NCBI RefSeq assembly: GCF_019320115.1
Contig: NC_089595.1
Span: forward strand, 105,717,611 to 105,781,610
Direction of reading: 5' to 3'
DNA from: Miscanthus floridulus
Lineage: Eukaryota > Streptophyta > Magnoliopsida > Poales > Poaceae
Length of the DNA: 64,000 nucleotides
Made by a program: the position numbers and the translations under genes. Below, in pieces: positions 24,257 to 36,000 of the stretch. The first letter of the stretch is position 1. Each line of letters opens with the position of its first letter. The notes beneath the pieces were generated by a model. The model did no database searches and had not been told where the DNA came from. It saw only the letters and a program-made list of their open reading frames with translations.

Positions 24257-26899
24257 CCATGGCCAAAGCCACTAGGGGCTCTAGAAGTCCCTTCGACCTA
24301 CCCGATGAGCCCGCTGGAGCACCGTGATGCTCACACGCACCACAAGTCCAGCCTTTGCCGCTGCAACCGTGCCATCCCCGTACATCGATGAGCTCGAGCA
24401 GGCATCGCTGTGGCCAGACCCCTAGGGAAACTTTGGCCACCACAATAGCCCCACCATTAGAGTCACCGTACATTGGAGAAGCCGTAGCACCACTCGAACG
24501 CACCCCTCCGCCTTCGGCTAGGCTCACCGGCGAGGTACGCCACCGGTGGGAACACACCGCTTGGAGAAAGGGAAAAAATTTCTTCCTTGGACTGCCCACT
24601 CATACACCCGATGCACGTAGAACATAGAGAGATGAGGAGAAAGGTGGATGTGGTTCACTGGAAGGAGAAGCGGTCCACCATAGACTGGCGCATGCGTCCA
24701 CCATGGACCACGAGCTATGGACTCGAGCCTGGGCCGAAATCCGGAAGGTGCCGTGGCACTCTGTGCCGAGGCCACGTGGCGGGCTAAGCCCGGCCCAAAT
24801 CTAGCCCTGTCTAGGCCCACCAAAGCCTAGTCGAGACCCAATCCGATTGACCGTTGACCGGTCAGCGTTGACTATTGACCGAGCCCACAAGTCAGCGACA
24901 CAGAGCTGCTGGACCCACTTGTAAGAGGATGAAACAGCCGAGACGATGTTAGGATGATGTCATGATGATGTCAGCTACTGACGTCAGCAACTCTGGCCCC
25001 ACCTGTCAATGACTATGATCCGTTGACCATTGACTTGCCCGTTGACTTGATGTTGACTTTGACTGGACCCAAATGTCAGCGACATAGAGACTCTGGGCTC
25101 ACATGTCAGGAGGTGACGTCATGCTGATGTCATGATGACATCAGCGGGACCCACCTGTCAGACACGGTTTAGCTCTGATGACGTCATGCTGATGTCAGCA
25201 TGCCACGTGAACCTGTCATAGTGTGACATGTGTTAGCCCTGAATTAATCAGCCTTAATTATTTTCAAAGATGATTTAAACTTCGGAAATTCATAACTAAT
25301 TCATACGACCTTAGGAAAATACGAAACCAGGACCAAAATTCATCTAAAATCGAGCTTTACGCAATGAACCCATGATTAAGTGCATTTGACTCTTTTGAAT
25401 TTTCATTGCTTCTTTGTGCTATTCTATAGACGTCGCTAACGCGACTAATTCGATCGTATGTAGACTCGGAGGAGAACCAGACGAACGAGGATCGTGAGTA
25501 CCATGAGGAGTGCGGAGACGACTACACTGAAGGTGCCACATCCCACCCAACCTCGTAGCACCTATTACGCATGGCTAATATAGAACTGCTATTGCTTTAC
25601 TTTATTATTATATTCACACTATGATAGGACTCGCATGGTAGTATGCTTACTTGATGGCCTTTACCTTGACACAGCCTTACCCCTGCTTACCCTGCTATTA
25701 GGCTAGACACACGCTTGTTGCTATATTTCATTGCTTATTACTTCTACTATGCTTGTACTACATTGATGCGTGGTGGAAACTAGAGTTATCTAGACTATGG
25801 GGAGAGTGCTGCGTGTGTGACTTGGGTGCGTAGAGGGTGAGGGTTGTGTCAACCAAGTTGGAATATACGATGAGCCTGGGGCAAGTCTTGTTGCAGGGTG
25901 CTACCTAGGCACCCCTAGAAATGGATACCTATGGTGGGTAAATGGTATATGAGGTGGCCCTGGGTGTGAACCTGTGATGGGAGGAGCCCGGGGTGGAGGT
26001 GCTGTGGTGGCACGGTAAATGGAAACCCTGATGAAGACATTCTAGCTTAGTCATCCCTAAGGACTTACTAGTACTCAAATTCACCGGGAAGCCTTGCGTA
26101 TCACTCGCCCTATATGGTGCGGGACGGCCGGACTACTTGGTAGGATATTGCCACTACTGCTAGGTTGATAGCGGACAGTGCGAGGGAGGTACGGGGCGCG
26201 AAGGATCCCCCCCCCCCACCCTTCCGAGACTTCATAGAGACCTTGTGGACCCAGCTCATGACTCATAGTTTCAGCCACCATAAACTAGACTTGGGGTGTA
26301 CTAGGGTTGAATGGTAAAGTGGCATTATCCTAGGCTAGCAAGCGGCCGGAATCAATCCAGTTGACGACGGTCAGCGAGGAAGGCGGATCTTGTGATTATG
26401 TAAAACCTCTGCAGAGTGTATGGTTGATCGATCGATACATATGCTGACTTGTCGGCTATGGACCTTTCCTGGGTTTCGCTTAAACTAGATAGTGAGATGA
26501 GTCCTTCTCTTCTTCCCCCGTGAGAGAGTGTCGGTCGTAGCTAGGGGTTACGGGCCTTGAGACAGTGCTAAGAGGGAGTCGGCCTGTCGACTGAGCGATG
26601 GTATAGTGATGGTGTGGAGATGGTGATATATCGATCCTAGGATTGAAACTTGGCTCTGGACGAAAATGGGGTGGAATGGGTGTGGGAATGGTGTTAAAAA
26701 CTTGACCAACTATTATTAAACTCTTGATACGCTAATACATAGGAAACCCCAGCCTTATAGGTTCCTTTTGATTATATCCAACTTGCATCCAATTTCTACA
26801 AAGCAATGCTCATAGGGTGGGAGTGGCCAGTACAAATCATACTGATAAATTTTGACACACAGGTTCTGCTAAGGAGTATGGCTCTAAAGAGTTTGATGC
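24257..26899 (+). repeat. 3' LTR of the gypsy element, second part (truncated)
   Basis: Continues the match to the 5' LTR from ccatggccaaagcc to gctctaaagagtttga near 26899. There the two LTRs part: the 5' copy continues another 240 bp to its CA end, while here unrelated AT-rich sequence begins. The true 3' end and target-site duplication are therefore lost. Confidence 0.85.
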
Positions 26900-27179
26900 T
26901 ACACTTAGAATGTTATTAGGAACAATGTTCATGTTGACCATATTGCCTAATTACAATTCCAAGTAATAGTTTGACTTGTGTTGACCCCTGGAGCTCTGTT
27001 GTTTGAATGTTTAAAAAGTACAGCTTAGAGTGTTTGCATGTCTGAGCAACCTAAAGCAAAGTTGTAGCAAATTATATAAGAAACAAAAGTTATTTTATGA
27101 CCAACTCATGAAAATATGTGGAACAGTCTCAAACATAGCCCACAAGTCAGATTTGAGGGCTGATTCCTGGTTCCTTCGT
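26900..27179. other. AT-rich junction, nothing recognised
   Basis: About 280 bp between the truncated LTR and the next element remnant. No gene or repeat can be named. Confidence 0.4.
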
Positions 27180-28135
27180 GAACACAAGGAGGACTAGGAC
27201 CACCTCGTTGATGAGGCATGGTTGCATAGGGACATGACCACCTAGCTTCAACAGAGGGTGGCCGAGTTGACTCCCCTTGCCATGGAGGCTGACAATCTTC
27301 GACGGTGGGAGGCCGAGGCCCATCGGGATGCGAAGGACGCCGAGAAGTCTTTTGAGGAACTATCGGAGAGGGCGTAGCAGGACGAGGAGGAGGCCACCAG
27401 AGTGTGGAAGGAATAGGATGAGCTGCTCCAACGGGATGCCAAGACCCGCCAGTGGATCATCGACCTCCTGGCCGAGGCCGAGAAGGAGCGGGATCTCAGG
27501 CTAGAAGCTGAGGAGAGGTCCGCAGCCCTAGAGCAGAGGGCGAAACTAGACACCGAGCTAGGTCACCCGACTTCACAAGGAGCGAGATGAGCTATGCCAG
27601 ACCATGGAGAGGCTCCACTCGGAGCATGGTGTGGCCCACAGGGAGCATGACCAGGCCATCCGAGAGCATAACGAGGCGCAATAGAGGATCAGCTCCCTCT
27701 AGGCCGAGCTTGGAAACGCAAAGGCCTAGAAGCTAGAGGCCAAAGGCGCTGCTGCCAGACTAGCCACGAATCTCATAGAGGTGAGGAGTCTTCTTTAGGC
27801 GAAGAGCGATGAGCTTGATGTTTTGAAGGTTGCCCTTGGCGTAGTCTGCGATGACCTGTAGGTGGTGCAGGCGGAGGGAACCAGCTCGCTTGTGGCCCGT
27901 GCCATAGATATCACGGTGCGGGTGCGCTAGCTAGAGAAGGAAGCTCTTTGCTCAGGGATCACCCAAGCCTTTGCCATCGCCCACTCGCATTACGATGAAA
28001 GCATCAACTTAGAGGCGATGAGCCTCGGTTTCACGCCTGGCTATGAAGCCTCCAAGCTAGATAAAATAGAAGCGGTGGTGACTCCTCTTGCGGAAACCCT
28101 AGTGAGCAAAGTTGAAGACATGGTTCTCCTCTAGA
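27180..28135 (+). pseudogene. gypsy-type transposon coiled-coil ORF remnant
   Basis: An almost continuous frame rich in Glu, Ala, Arg and Leu is interrupted by TAG codons at places where Gln fits (for example 27241, 27376, 27414, 27726, 27796) and by a frame change near 27570. The end of the frame reads like the C-terminus of the plant 'putative gypsy type transposon' proteins: an alpha-helical region, then a segment with SLGFTPGYE, then a stop near 28133. It should be a structural protein of a large Tat-like element. Neither enzymatic domains nor LTRs are visible beside it. Confidence 0.6.
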
Positions 28136-30440
28136 GGGGGTAGTTAGTCAAATAGGTCTAATGGATATTATCTATAATCTGTGGACAAGTGTCGGTGCTT
28201 TTATATTTTGAAAATAGATTCGTAATTTCATTTCGTTTAAACAAATTCGAAATTTCATTTCGTTTGGTTGAACTTGCTTTCTTCCATTTTTGCATTTCAA
28301 AAAAGGGGCTCATGCAATCTGCCCCTTCCATTCGTTAAGACCATAGGGCCCAAGGTGTGTAAGAGGGAAACTTCGATTATGCTAGTGAGCAAAGTTACCG
28401 TAGCCGTCGGGGCATGGTTTTTTGCAGTCTGACTAGGCACGCTCGATTATTTGTTCCCACAAACCTTGCCCCTAACCTTAACATGAGGAAGAGGTCCGAT
28501 GCAGCGACTGTTTCAAAAAAAAGGGGGGTTTATACCTTTACTAGCCCCCGAGTGAGATCCGACCCCTTGCGGTTGCTGGGGTCGAATGTCACTGAAGACC
28601 GAAGAGAGGATAGCGAAACTACTCTTGTATTCACACTTACCCCTTCCTTAAGATTTTAGCTATCATTCTACAACCATGCATTTGGTCTCCTTGCTGTCCA
28701 ACCTTCCTTGAGCCCCCGCGCGTGGTGGGGATTCGGTCAAGGGTTAGCTCATTTTTGTGATTGTCGTCCCGTCTGTGGTTTTCACAACCGGAGGGGTTGA
28801 GGCGACGTCACTTGCCTCGATGGCTCGAGTGATGCGCTTGATGAGCTTGCTAACGGGGATGTTCAAATGGAATCTAGTCGCGTCGCTCATGATAGGGTCG
28901 GCAAAGCCCTCGGGTGGCATTCCGTTGCTCCTTAACCTGCCTTCCAATAGATTCCCCCTCAACGGGGATTCTATGGGTTCGGTTAGAGGCTAGATCAAAC
29001 AAGAAGGTTGAGATGACCCTATCCGCCTCTATGCAGGTTGGGCAAAGGCTGTTGAGGCTCATCTGCATTTTCTCCCCTAGCTCTTGTTCGATGTGAAGCG
29101 GCCTCGGGCCCTTCGTGGGCCAGCCTTCAAATCTCGGTCTCTCGATCTAGGATCAGGTGGTTTGAGCCCCCGAGCCCCTTGGGGTCTGATAGGGGTCGGC
29201 TGTGTTTCACGTGTCACCCCATCCTCAATTTCTGCAATTGGAGGGGCTGAGCTAACGACACTTTCCTCGATGGCTCGACTATTGCGCTCCATGAGCTCGC
29301 TAACGGGCACATTCGAGTGGAATCTAGGTCCGTCATCCGCTGACGGGATCGGTAGAGCCCTTATGTGACATTCCACTACTTCTTAACCCACCACCCGGTA
29401 GATGCCCGAGCCGTTCGATAGGCTCGGGTGGCCCATTGGCCTCTCCTCGACAGAGATTCTGTGGGCTTGGCTCGAGGTTAGAATCGAACGAGAAAGGTCA
29501 AGATGTCCCTGTCCGCTTCTAAGCGGGGTCAGGCAAGGCCACTGGGGCTGATCTTAGTTTTTCTCCCCTAGCTCTGTTTGACATGAGGCAGCCTTGAGCC
29601 CTTCATGGACTGGCCTTTAAACCTTAGTCAGTTGCCGCTCATATCGAATGAGGCGACTACCGCTTTGTGACGCGACGCGAAGCGTTGAGATGCAGCAATT
29701 GCATATGCAACGCTTGGATATATGGGATGAATGCATGATATAATGGAAACGAAGGCGAGGGTCGGTGATGCTACCTTGGTGGCATGAGGGACGGGGAGCT
29801 CTTACCAGACATGTCCATGTGGGGTTTGGGTCCGACGTTTGCGACGGGGCTGGTGTAACCTGCACGAGCATCGCAATTTTTTGTTTCTGTCTCTCGACAG
29901 CGATTCGAGCCGTTCGATCGACTTGGGTGACCTAACAGCTTCTCCTTGAAGGAGATTCCACGGGCAGAGCCCTCCAAACCCTTCTCGAGAAGGTGGATGC
30001 TAAAGCTTGGGGTGCGGGGACAAAGAATTCGATCACGCTGGTGAACAAAAATGACGTAGCTGCTGGAGCGTAGGGTCTAGCGGTTCGACCAGTTTTACTC
30101 AAAGTTTACACCCACACACCATACCTTTGGTTTTAAACGTAAGGAGGGGTTGAGTGAAGAGAATGCCTAAACAAGTAGACACTCTCAGCAGCCCCCGAGC
30201 GATATCCGCGCCCCTGCCGTTGCTGGGGCCGGAGGCTCGGTAGTGAAATTGATACGTAAAGTAAGTAAATAAGGGTGCTTATCTTTTGGCGTCCGTTTGG
30301 TTCCTCAACCCTATCGCTCGGCGTTCGCCTGGGCCATCCGATTGACTCAGGAGGCCCATTGATCTCCCCTTGATGGAGGTTCCATCGTTTGGCCCTTCCA
30401 GGTCCTATCTGGGAAGGCGAAGAGCCGCCTGCATGCGGCT
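28136..30440. other. non-coding interior of a gypsy-type element
   Basis: GC-balanced sequence without a continuous frame. Phrases such as agcccccgagcgagatccg...gttgctgggg recur at 28545 and 30190. A tandem duplication lies at 28745-29640. It follows the coiled-coil ORF directly, so it is most simply the same element's untranslated interior. Confidence 0.45.
28745..29640. repeat. tandem duplication, 2 units of about 450 bp, diverged
   Basis: The unit beginning near 28745 recurs near 29197. Shared landmarks are gaggggttgag/gaggggctgag, cctcgatggctcga, ctcgctaacggg, gagatgaccct/aagatgtccct, ttctcccctagctct and gggcc-x-gccttcaaa/tggcctttaaa. Divergence is high, with a longer middle in the second unit. 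Fragments of the same phrases recur again at about 29890-29990 and 30300-30420. Confidence 0.65.
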
Positions 30441-31270
30441 GTGGCTTGTTTCTCGTGCCCGGCGTGTGGTAGTGGTGGGCCATGCCCAGGCCACGTCCTG
30501 TTTGACCAGGCACCGTCTCGTCGAGTAGGGCACGTCCTATCGGTCAGGACGTGTCCCATCAAATTCCCATCCACATTGAATATGGGAAGGGAGAGAGGTT
30601 TTCGCCTCAATCCTTCGCCTTTCTCCAACTGCTGCATCTCCTTCTTAAATAGGGGAAAGGAGAGGGTTCTTGTCCTGTTCCTCCACCTATTCTTGAGCTG
30701 CTGCTTGTCACTGGGCGGTTCTTGAGTTCTTGCGTCCAATTTCTCGGGGATTCTTTTCTCCTGTTCTGATAGAGGGCATGGGGTGTTCGATTGGTCCAGT
30801 CTTGGCTAATTTTTGTCTGAAAATTTTCCCAATTTGATTGGTGGGGGGAAACCCATAAACGAATGAAGAGAAAAAAAAGCAGTGCCGGTTCTTTGTCGCT
30901 GAATGGTGCCACTGCAATACCGAATGGGGGTGCGGAGCCTTTTGCGAGTTCCGGCCTGATTCTTGCCTTTTGAAGTTTTTTATAAAAAAATCTTTTTTTT
31001 TGAATGTCAAACGGCCACATGGTTCGTTAATTCTTAAAGTAACATTTCTTGTCGCTTTATTCAAAACCATGTTCTTCTATAATTTCCAGATTAGTTCCTT
31101 GTCCGTTTTGATGAACTGGGTTTCCTTGAGGGATTTGACCCACTTGCAGATTCGGCTTGGTTTTTACTTGGTATTTCGTGAAAAGAAAACTTGTATTTGT
31201 TAAGCACACTATTTGGATTTTTTTTGTGTGTCCTTGCTATAAATATGAACTACTAAATGATTGTAATTTT
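30441..31270. other. unassigned, leader-like
   Basis: GC-rich then T-rich sequence. It includes a cttaaataggggaaaggag phrase resembling the promoter-proximal part of grass LTRs. No gene is recognised. Confidence 0.3.
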
Positions 31271-31276
31271 AACTTA

Positions 31277-31475
31277 CTAGGATTTTGATGACTTTGATGA
31301 CGAGCTTCTGGACGAGGATGAAAGAAATGGATATGGTTCTCTGTTCTTGAGTGATCTACAGAAACTGTCTCAGTTCTTGAGTGATCCACAAGATCTCCCT
31401 TTGGCCGGCAAAATTGTGAACCGCTCATCACACAGGATTATTTTTCACTGCACCACAATTGGCAACAGCTGCTAG
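31277..31475 (+). other. possible isolated exon with acidic coding sequence
   Basis: After an acceptor-like tttaacttactag, a frame begins with a strongly acidic DFDDFDDELLDEDER segment, continues through LSDLQKLSQFLSDP and ends at a stop about 65 codons later. The codon choice and acceptor context look like an exon, but I do not recognise the protein and see no partner exon. It may be a remnant of a gene split by the transposon at 31.5 kb. Confidence 0.3.
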
Positions 31476-32425
31476 ATGGCAAGACGACATACCTCCGTCC
31501 GCCAAACAATAACCTTTTTCACGAGAAAAAAGTCTACATAACCTTCCGACTTTTGCCTACGTATCTATTTCACCCGTGAACAATAAAATCATTTATTCAA
31601 CCCCCTAAACTACTATAAACTAGGCATTTAATCCCTCCTAGCGGTTTTGCATCCTGGTTTTGCCAACGTGGAAGTCTCCCATTGATAGCCTTGCAGGCGG
31701 GCTCGTTCGCGGCCAGCCGTGAGGATCACTTGCTTACCACTTCAAAAGTAACGAACCACCCACAATTAGAGTTATACTAAAATCAATTTCCCGGTTATTC
31801 TAGAAGTTAACTCTTTTAGTTGCGTGGCTTCGGGTACACTTGTAACAATTTTGACCGCCCAATAACCAATTTGATCCCAAGGAAAACTGTCATTGTTGAA
31901 TCTGCATGGATTCACTATCCGCATCGCTTGCCGCAAAAGTTTATTAGCGGGTTTACGGCTAGCCACTAAGCTGCGGACCTTGTGGACAAACGCTCCGCGG
32001 ACACAACCCGCAAGATCCGCAACAACTCTCTGCAAATACGTTCTTCCTAGGTAAACAAGAATTTTTTAGCCACTGTAAAATTATACAAGGCTAATTGAGT
32101 GTTCTTAACTTCTGTTTTGTCCTTGCCAATTGGCCGCGCCCACGCAGGCACCGCGGCATGCTGCTGCTGTCTGCCGTTAGTGTAGTTTATGTTTCTCCCA
32201 CAAAAAAAACTGTTTCTCCCACTTGGTCCTCGTCCTGTATGAAATGAACACAAGGATAGCGGTCTGAAGCAGAGTTCCGAGTGTCATGCCCAACCAAATT
32301 TCCTCCAGATTTCATTTGATCAGAATGTCATGTAATTATGTACAGAGGTTACACACATTGATCAGAATGAACTTTCGAATTCCATTTCTTTTTTTTTTTG
32401 TTTTTATCATTGCATCCATGCTTAC

Positions 32426-32625
32426 TAGCTTGAAGCCGAAGAGCGCTGCCAGCGGGATGCCGACGAAGTAGTAGCTGCCTATGTTAACGAAGGCGACGAG
32501 CGGCTGCCAGCTGGCTCCGATGGCCACGCCTGAGAGCACCGGCTGGATGCTGTTGAGGAAGATAGAGCCGGCGAGGAGGCAGCCTAGCCTGCAGGCCTCC
32601 CTCAGTACGTCGTCGTCAGTAACGA
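32426..32625 (-). pseudogene. captured MATE efflux transporter exon
   Basis: Leftwards translation gives [20 protein letters not shown] followed by [20 protein letters not shown] and [12 protein letters not shown], the conserved tenth-to-eleventh membrane-helix region of plant MATE (DETOXIFICATION) transporters. These exchange cations or metabolites for protons at plasma or vacuolar membranes. The exon ends in an intact splice donor: AAGCTA is followed by gtaagc at 32425. The fragment was therefore taken from genomic DNA, not cDNA. The usual remaining 400 residues are absent. No host-type promoter adjoins it. Confidence 0.8.
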
Positions 32626-33586
32626 CAGGTTTCAGGAGAGGAGCATGACATCGATAGCAGCGGCGACGGTACTTGCAGGTTTTTACGGGTCTGTAGCAGG
32701 CTTTCGCTTTTGTTGCGGGCTCGGCAGGCTCAAAGGATAATAGTCCACGAACAATTAGCAGCTTAACCGTAACAGCCACAGACAATTCTTTTGCGGGGCG
32801 ATCCGGCGGGTAATGTTAAGAACCCGCCCCGCCTGCATTTCTACCCATTGATATGCCACGCGTGATAGAAAGGCGAGCCCGAGCCCAGGTACACGTACAT
32901 CCACCTGCCGGAGCTGAACGGCCGCAACTCGAAGCGTTGGTCCCCTGAAGTCGACGGCGGCGGCGGCGGCGGCGGCGCTTCCCAGGAACCTCTTCTACTT
33001 GTCTTTCTTCTTCCTCTGTGCTTCTTCTTCCTCCCGCTTGCTGCTGTTTACGCATTCCAGGGACGCCAGCGCGCGCCAGGGACGCAGCGCGCGGTGCGGC
33101 AGCGCGCCCAGGAGGTGCAGGCGGCGCGCGGTGGGACAGCGCACCCAGGAGGTGGCGAGGTGCAGTTGGCCCAGCAGCGGGCCGGGAGGCGCCGCGACGA
33201 CGGCGTCAGCGGCAGCCTCGGCCGTCGCGGCGCGGCGTGGGAGCAGCCGCACTAGCGGGCTTCTTGCTGTTGGCAACGAGGAGGAGGCAGAATAGCGGTG
33301 CGGCGACGAGGACCATGAGGCTGGACTCAAAGTTTTAAATCTTCCGCTATCTGTCGCTATAATCCGCTATAGCTTTTTAAGTCAGGGTGTCGCTATTTGT
33401 GTTCATATACAATTTAGCCGCTATATCTTGTATAGTCTGATTTAGCTCTACTATTAGCTGATTTAGAGATACACCGCTAAACACCTTAGCCCACTGTTTA
33501 GAACTATGGGCATTGAGAGCCAGGTTAGAGCTGCCCGACTGTGCATGCATGGAGTAAGTTACGATGGCAACATATTTGTACATGGA

Positions 33587-33685
33587 GCCCCTGGGCCATC
33601 CCTCCGTGGCGATGCCGACGATGAGCGAGACGAACGCGCACGCGGCAAGGATCATGAGTGTCACGTCCTGCAGCGCCTCCCAGTC
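33587..33685 (-). pseudogene. captured fragment of an autoinhibited Ca2+-ATPase (ACA type)
   Basis: Leftwards translation shows WEALQD followed by VTLMILAACAFVSLIVGI and ATEGWPRG. This is the first membrane-helix segment after the N-terminal autoinhibitory region in plant plasma-membrane-type (P2B) calcium pumps. Only about 33 residues are recognisable; the phosphorylation domain is absent. Sequence on either side does not continue the protein, so both edges are junctions. Confidence 0.75.
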
Positions 33686-33689
33686 TCCC

Positions 33690-34559
33690 AGAAAAAGATC
33701 AAGAAGCCACGGGACTTCACCGCCTCCGCGAACTATTTGACGCCAAAAACATCCCGCCGGGTCGCGAGCTTGTCCGCGGACGTGGCGAGGCCGTCACTGG
33801 AGCTGTGGGCCTTCGTGTACTGCGGCGCCATCGTCCCGCCGTCGTCGCTCCTTACCATGCACGTGCACGCTGCCCTGCGACCAGCCTAAGATATAGTTCT
33901 GGGCCCTCGACTTCTGCGGTGTGGAGCGCGGCATCGAGCTGTTGGGTCTCACGGAGCTCTTTGCCGCCGTGGAGCGGCTCCCAGACGACGCGCCGAGGTC
34001 TGAGACCCGAGCACCACCGCCTGCCGCAGCCGCCAAGTGTGCGCCGGTCCTGGCCAAAGCCATCGCCCGCCACCCCTGGCCGCAGCAGCCGCCCACCGCC
34101 CCTGACCGCAGGCTTGGACCGCTTGGTCGGGCCTCCGGCCATGGTTCACAGCGCGTATCAAGGCTTCCTCTGGGCTCCGACTGCTCCCTGCGCATCTACT
34201 CTGCTCATTGCCCCTCCTGCGATGGCGGCGGCAAGATTCGGTGGGACAGGACTACGCCTCGCCGCCGGAGGGACGGGTTGCCCGCACCTCGCCGCCTCGC
34301 CTCGACGCCGGCACGCGGGAACGAAGCCTCGTCGCCACTGCGGCTCTGCTCGCGACACAGCCTCACTTGGCCGCTGCTACCGCCGCTACGGGCCGGCACA
34401 GCCTCTCGCTGCCGCCGCTCTTGCGCCGTGCGCGCTCGCGCAAGCTAGGAGGCCGCCGCCGGGTCAAGGCGCCTGTATTTGGGTGCGAAGGGGACTGACA
34501 GCTGGGCCCCGCCACATGAGTCTCTTTTGCTGCCGGGTTGGAGTGCCAGGTAGGCAAAA
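33690..34559. other. GC-rich filler within the Pack-type element
   Basis: Very GC-rich, open in most frames on both strands because of composition. None of the translations is a family I know. It is likely to hold further captured exons, such as a first exon with a transit-peptide-like composition, but this cannot be shown. Confidence 0.35.
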
Positions 34560-35757
34560 TCGGGTGCCAAAACCATCCAGGGGTTAATTAAACGGTATGT
34601 GAAACTTTAATGTGTTTGTTAGACGATTTTAAAGTTCGGGAGTGGAGTAGTTCTCGTGTGAAAGGTGAGAGGGTTAAATAGACATTTTCCTTTTCCCTTG
34701 AGTACAACGATGACTTCCCCTTTAAAATCCCAAAACCTCTTCAGAAGGCACTAGGATAGTAGGATGTCAGGTATAAATGTTGTGGCTTCATAAGTTATTC
34801 AAGTGGATTCACTTGTTTATTCCTTGAATTGTTTTTGCTTCAGAATGAAGTTTTTTTGTGTGCTCAATGCAATGGTCTGCCATGAAATTTCATATCATCA
34901 TCAGTGACTATCACTAAGTATTCAGAAGTGTTACCTTTGTAAAATGTTCTCCGTTGAATACCTGTGATGTCCTTAACTCCTGATCATACCCTGTTTATTG
35001 TGTTTGTAGATAAGCTTTCCTCTTCAATAGCAATATAGCATGTGATGATGATATACACTAAACTTTCATTGAACTGTTTGCAAATTGATGTACTTTGCAA
35101 CTAATGAATAATGTTTAGGTTATATCATGCAGAATCATCTTGGATAGTTACCCATTCATTGAGTCATCCCAAGTCATGGCTTAAACATTCCACTAGTGGT
35201 TTTTTAAATATATGTTACCTAAAAACAAAGATTTTGTCTTTCTCACTAAAATAAATCTTATTTTTATGTCCTGAAAAAAAATTAACCTAAATATTGCCAT
35301 GAACAGATATATGCACCATGTGGTAAACAACGGCATTTGCAGAGTTAAAATATCATGAACGTCAAACAAAAAGTTCAGTGTGCCTCAAACAATGTTGAAA
35401 GCTTGGCTACCAGAGACCCTGTTATGGATTCATGATGTTTAGTGCAAGCAGTTTAATATAGCAGTTTAAATCTTATAAATCAACTATTATGCCAGTGATT
35501 CTAAGTTTCTAACTCTTACAATCATAGGAGCCACTATCTGTTTTGCTTCGTGAAGCTGCAAAAAATTCTATCATCCAGCAAAAGTAGAAGGTTTGTTTGT
35601 ACCTAAGCTTCACTCTAGAAACATCATCATTGTTAAATCCTTTGTGCAGACCTAAAAGTCATTCTTTATGCAGATACTTAGTGAACATTATGTGTGCATC
35701 AGACAAATGCAAATAGATGGGTCGTGTTTTTACAGAGTTTTCCTTTTCTCGTACTTA

Positions 35758-36000
35758 GGTACCGTTTAGTTCCACTTCATTTTGCAAAATTTTTCAAAAT
35801 TTCCCGTCATATCGAATCTTTGGACGCATGCATGAAGCATTAAATATAAATAAAAAATAAAACTAATTACACAGTTTAGACGAAATTCACGAGACGAATC
35901 TTTTAAGCATAATTAGACTATGATTGGACACTAATTGCCAAATAACAACGAAAGTGCTACAGTACCATTTCCCAAAAAATTTCACCATCTAAACAAGGCC
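35758..36000. mobile_element. Tourist-like MITE at an exon-intron edge
   Basis: A 243 bp element starting ggtaccgtttagttcc; its inverted right end reads ggccttgtttagatgg. It is flanked by TTA (35755-35757) and TTG (36001-36003), the near-TTA duplication expected of PIF/Harbinger-type MITEs. The interior has gacgaatcttttaagcataa, found in many grass copies. Removing it brings the exon end TAC-TTR directly against gtaact, the likely original splice donor. Confidence 0.8.

Larger units (their letters stand above)
9114..26899 (+). mobile_element. Ty3/gypsy chromovirus-type LTR retrotransposon
   Basis: Two direct repeats starting tgtaacaaccc at 9114 and 20131 flank an interior with primer site, an additional ORF, gag, protease, reverse transcriptase, RNase H, integrase, a chromodomain-like tail and a polypurine tract. 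The order RT-RNase H-integrase defines Ty3/gypsy; the tail and the very long LTRs suggest a Tekay-like chromovirus (inference). The 3' LTR carries a 2.34 kb insertion and lacks its last 240 or so bases, so total span is 17.8 kb. Point differences between the LTRs and many stops in the ORFs show it is old and inactive. Its left end lies within an ACCGGACGC word at 9101-9113. Confidence 0.92.
31524..34690. mobile_element. Pack-MULE-like element carrying host gene fragments
   Basis: The left end (about 31524-31680) and the inverted right end (about 34560-34690) share a series of words: aaagtctac/aatgtctat, then aacc, then taatccctcctagcggttttg/taacccctggatggttttg, then gattttgcc-type text. They are diverged terminal inverted repeats of about 150 bp. 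The gaaaagtct...aaccc type of end is typical of grass Mutator-like elements. Inside are a MATE transporter exon, a Ca2+-ATPase exon and GC-rich sequence of unknown origin, but no transposase. The 9 bp target duplication cannot be read with confidence. It sits just upstream of the otubain pseudogene. Confidence 0.6.

Noticed and set aside
33658..34587. A 309-codon forward open frame in GC-rich DNA
   Set aside because: Other frames on both strands are open over the same stretch, composition explains this, no family is recognisable, and it lies inside a TIR element with captured fragments.
31524..34690. Helitron as the carrier of the MATE and Ca2+-ATPase fragments
   Set aside because: Diverged terminal inverted repeats are visible at both sides, whereas no 3' hairpin with CTRR end could be recognised.
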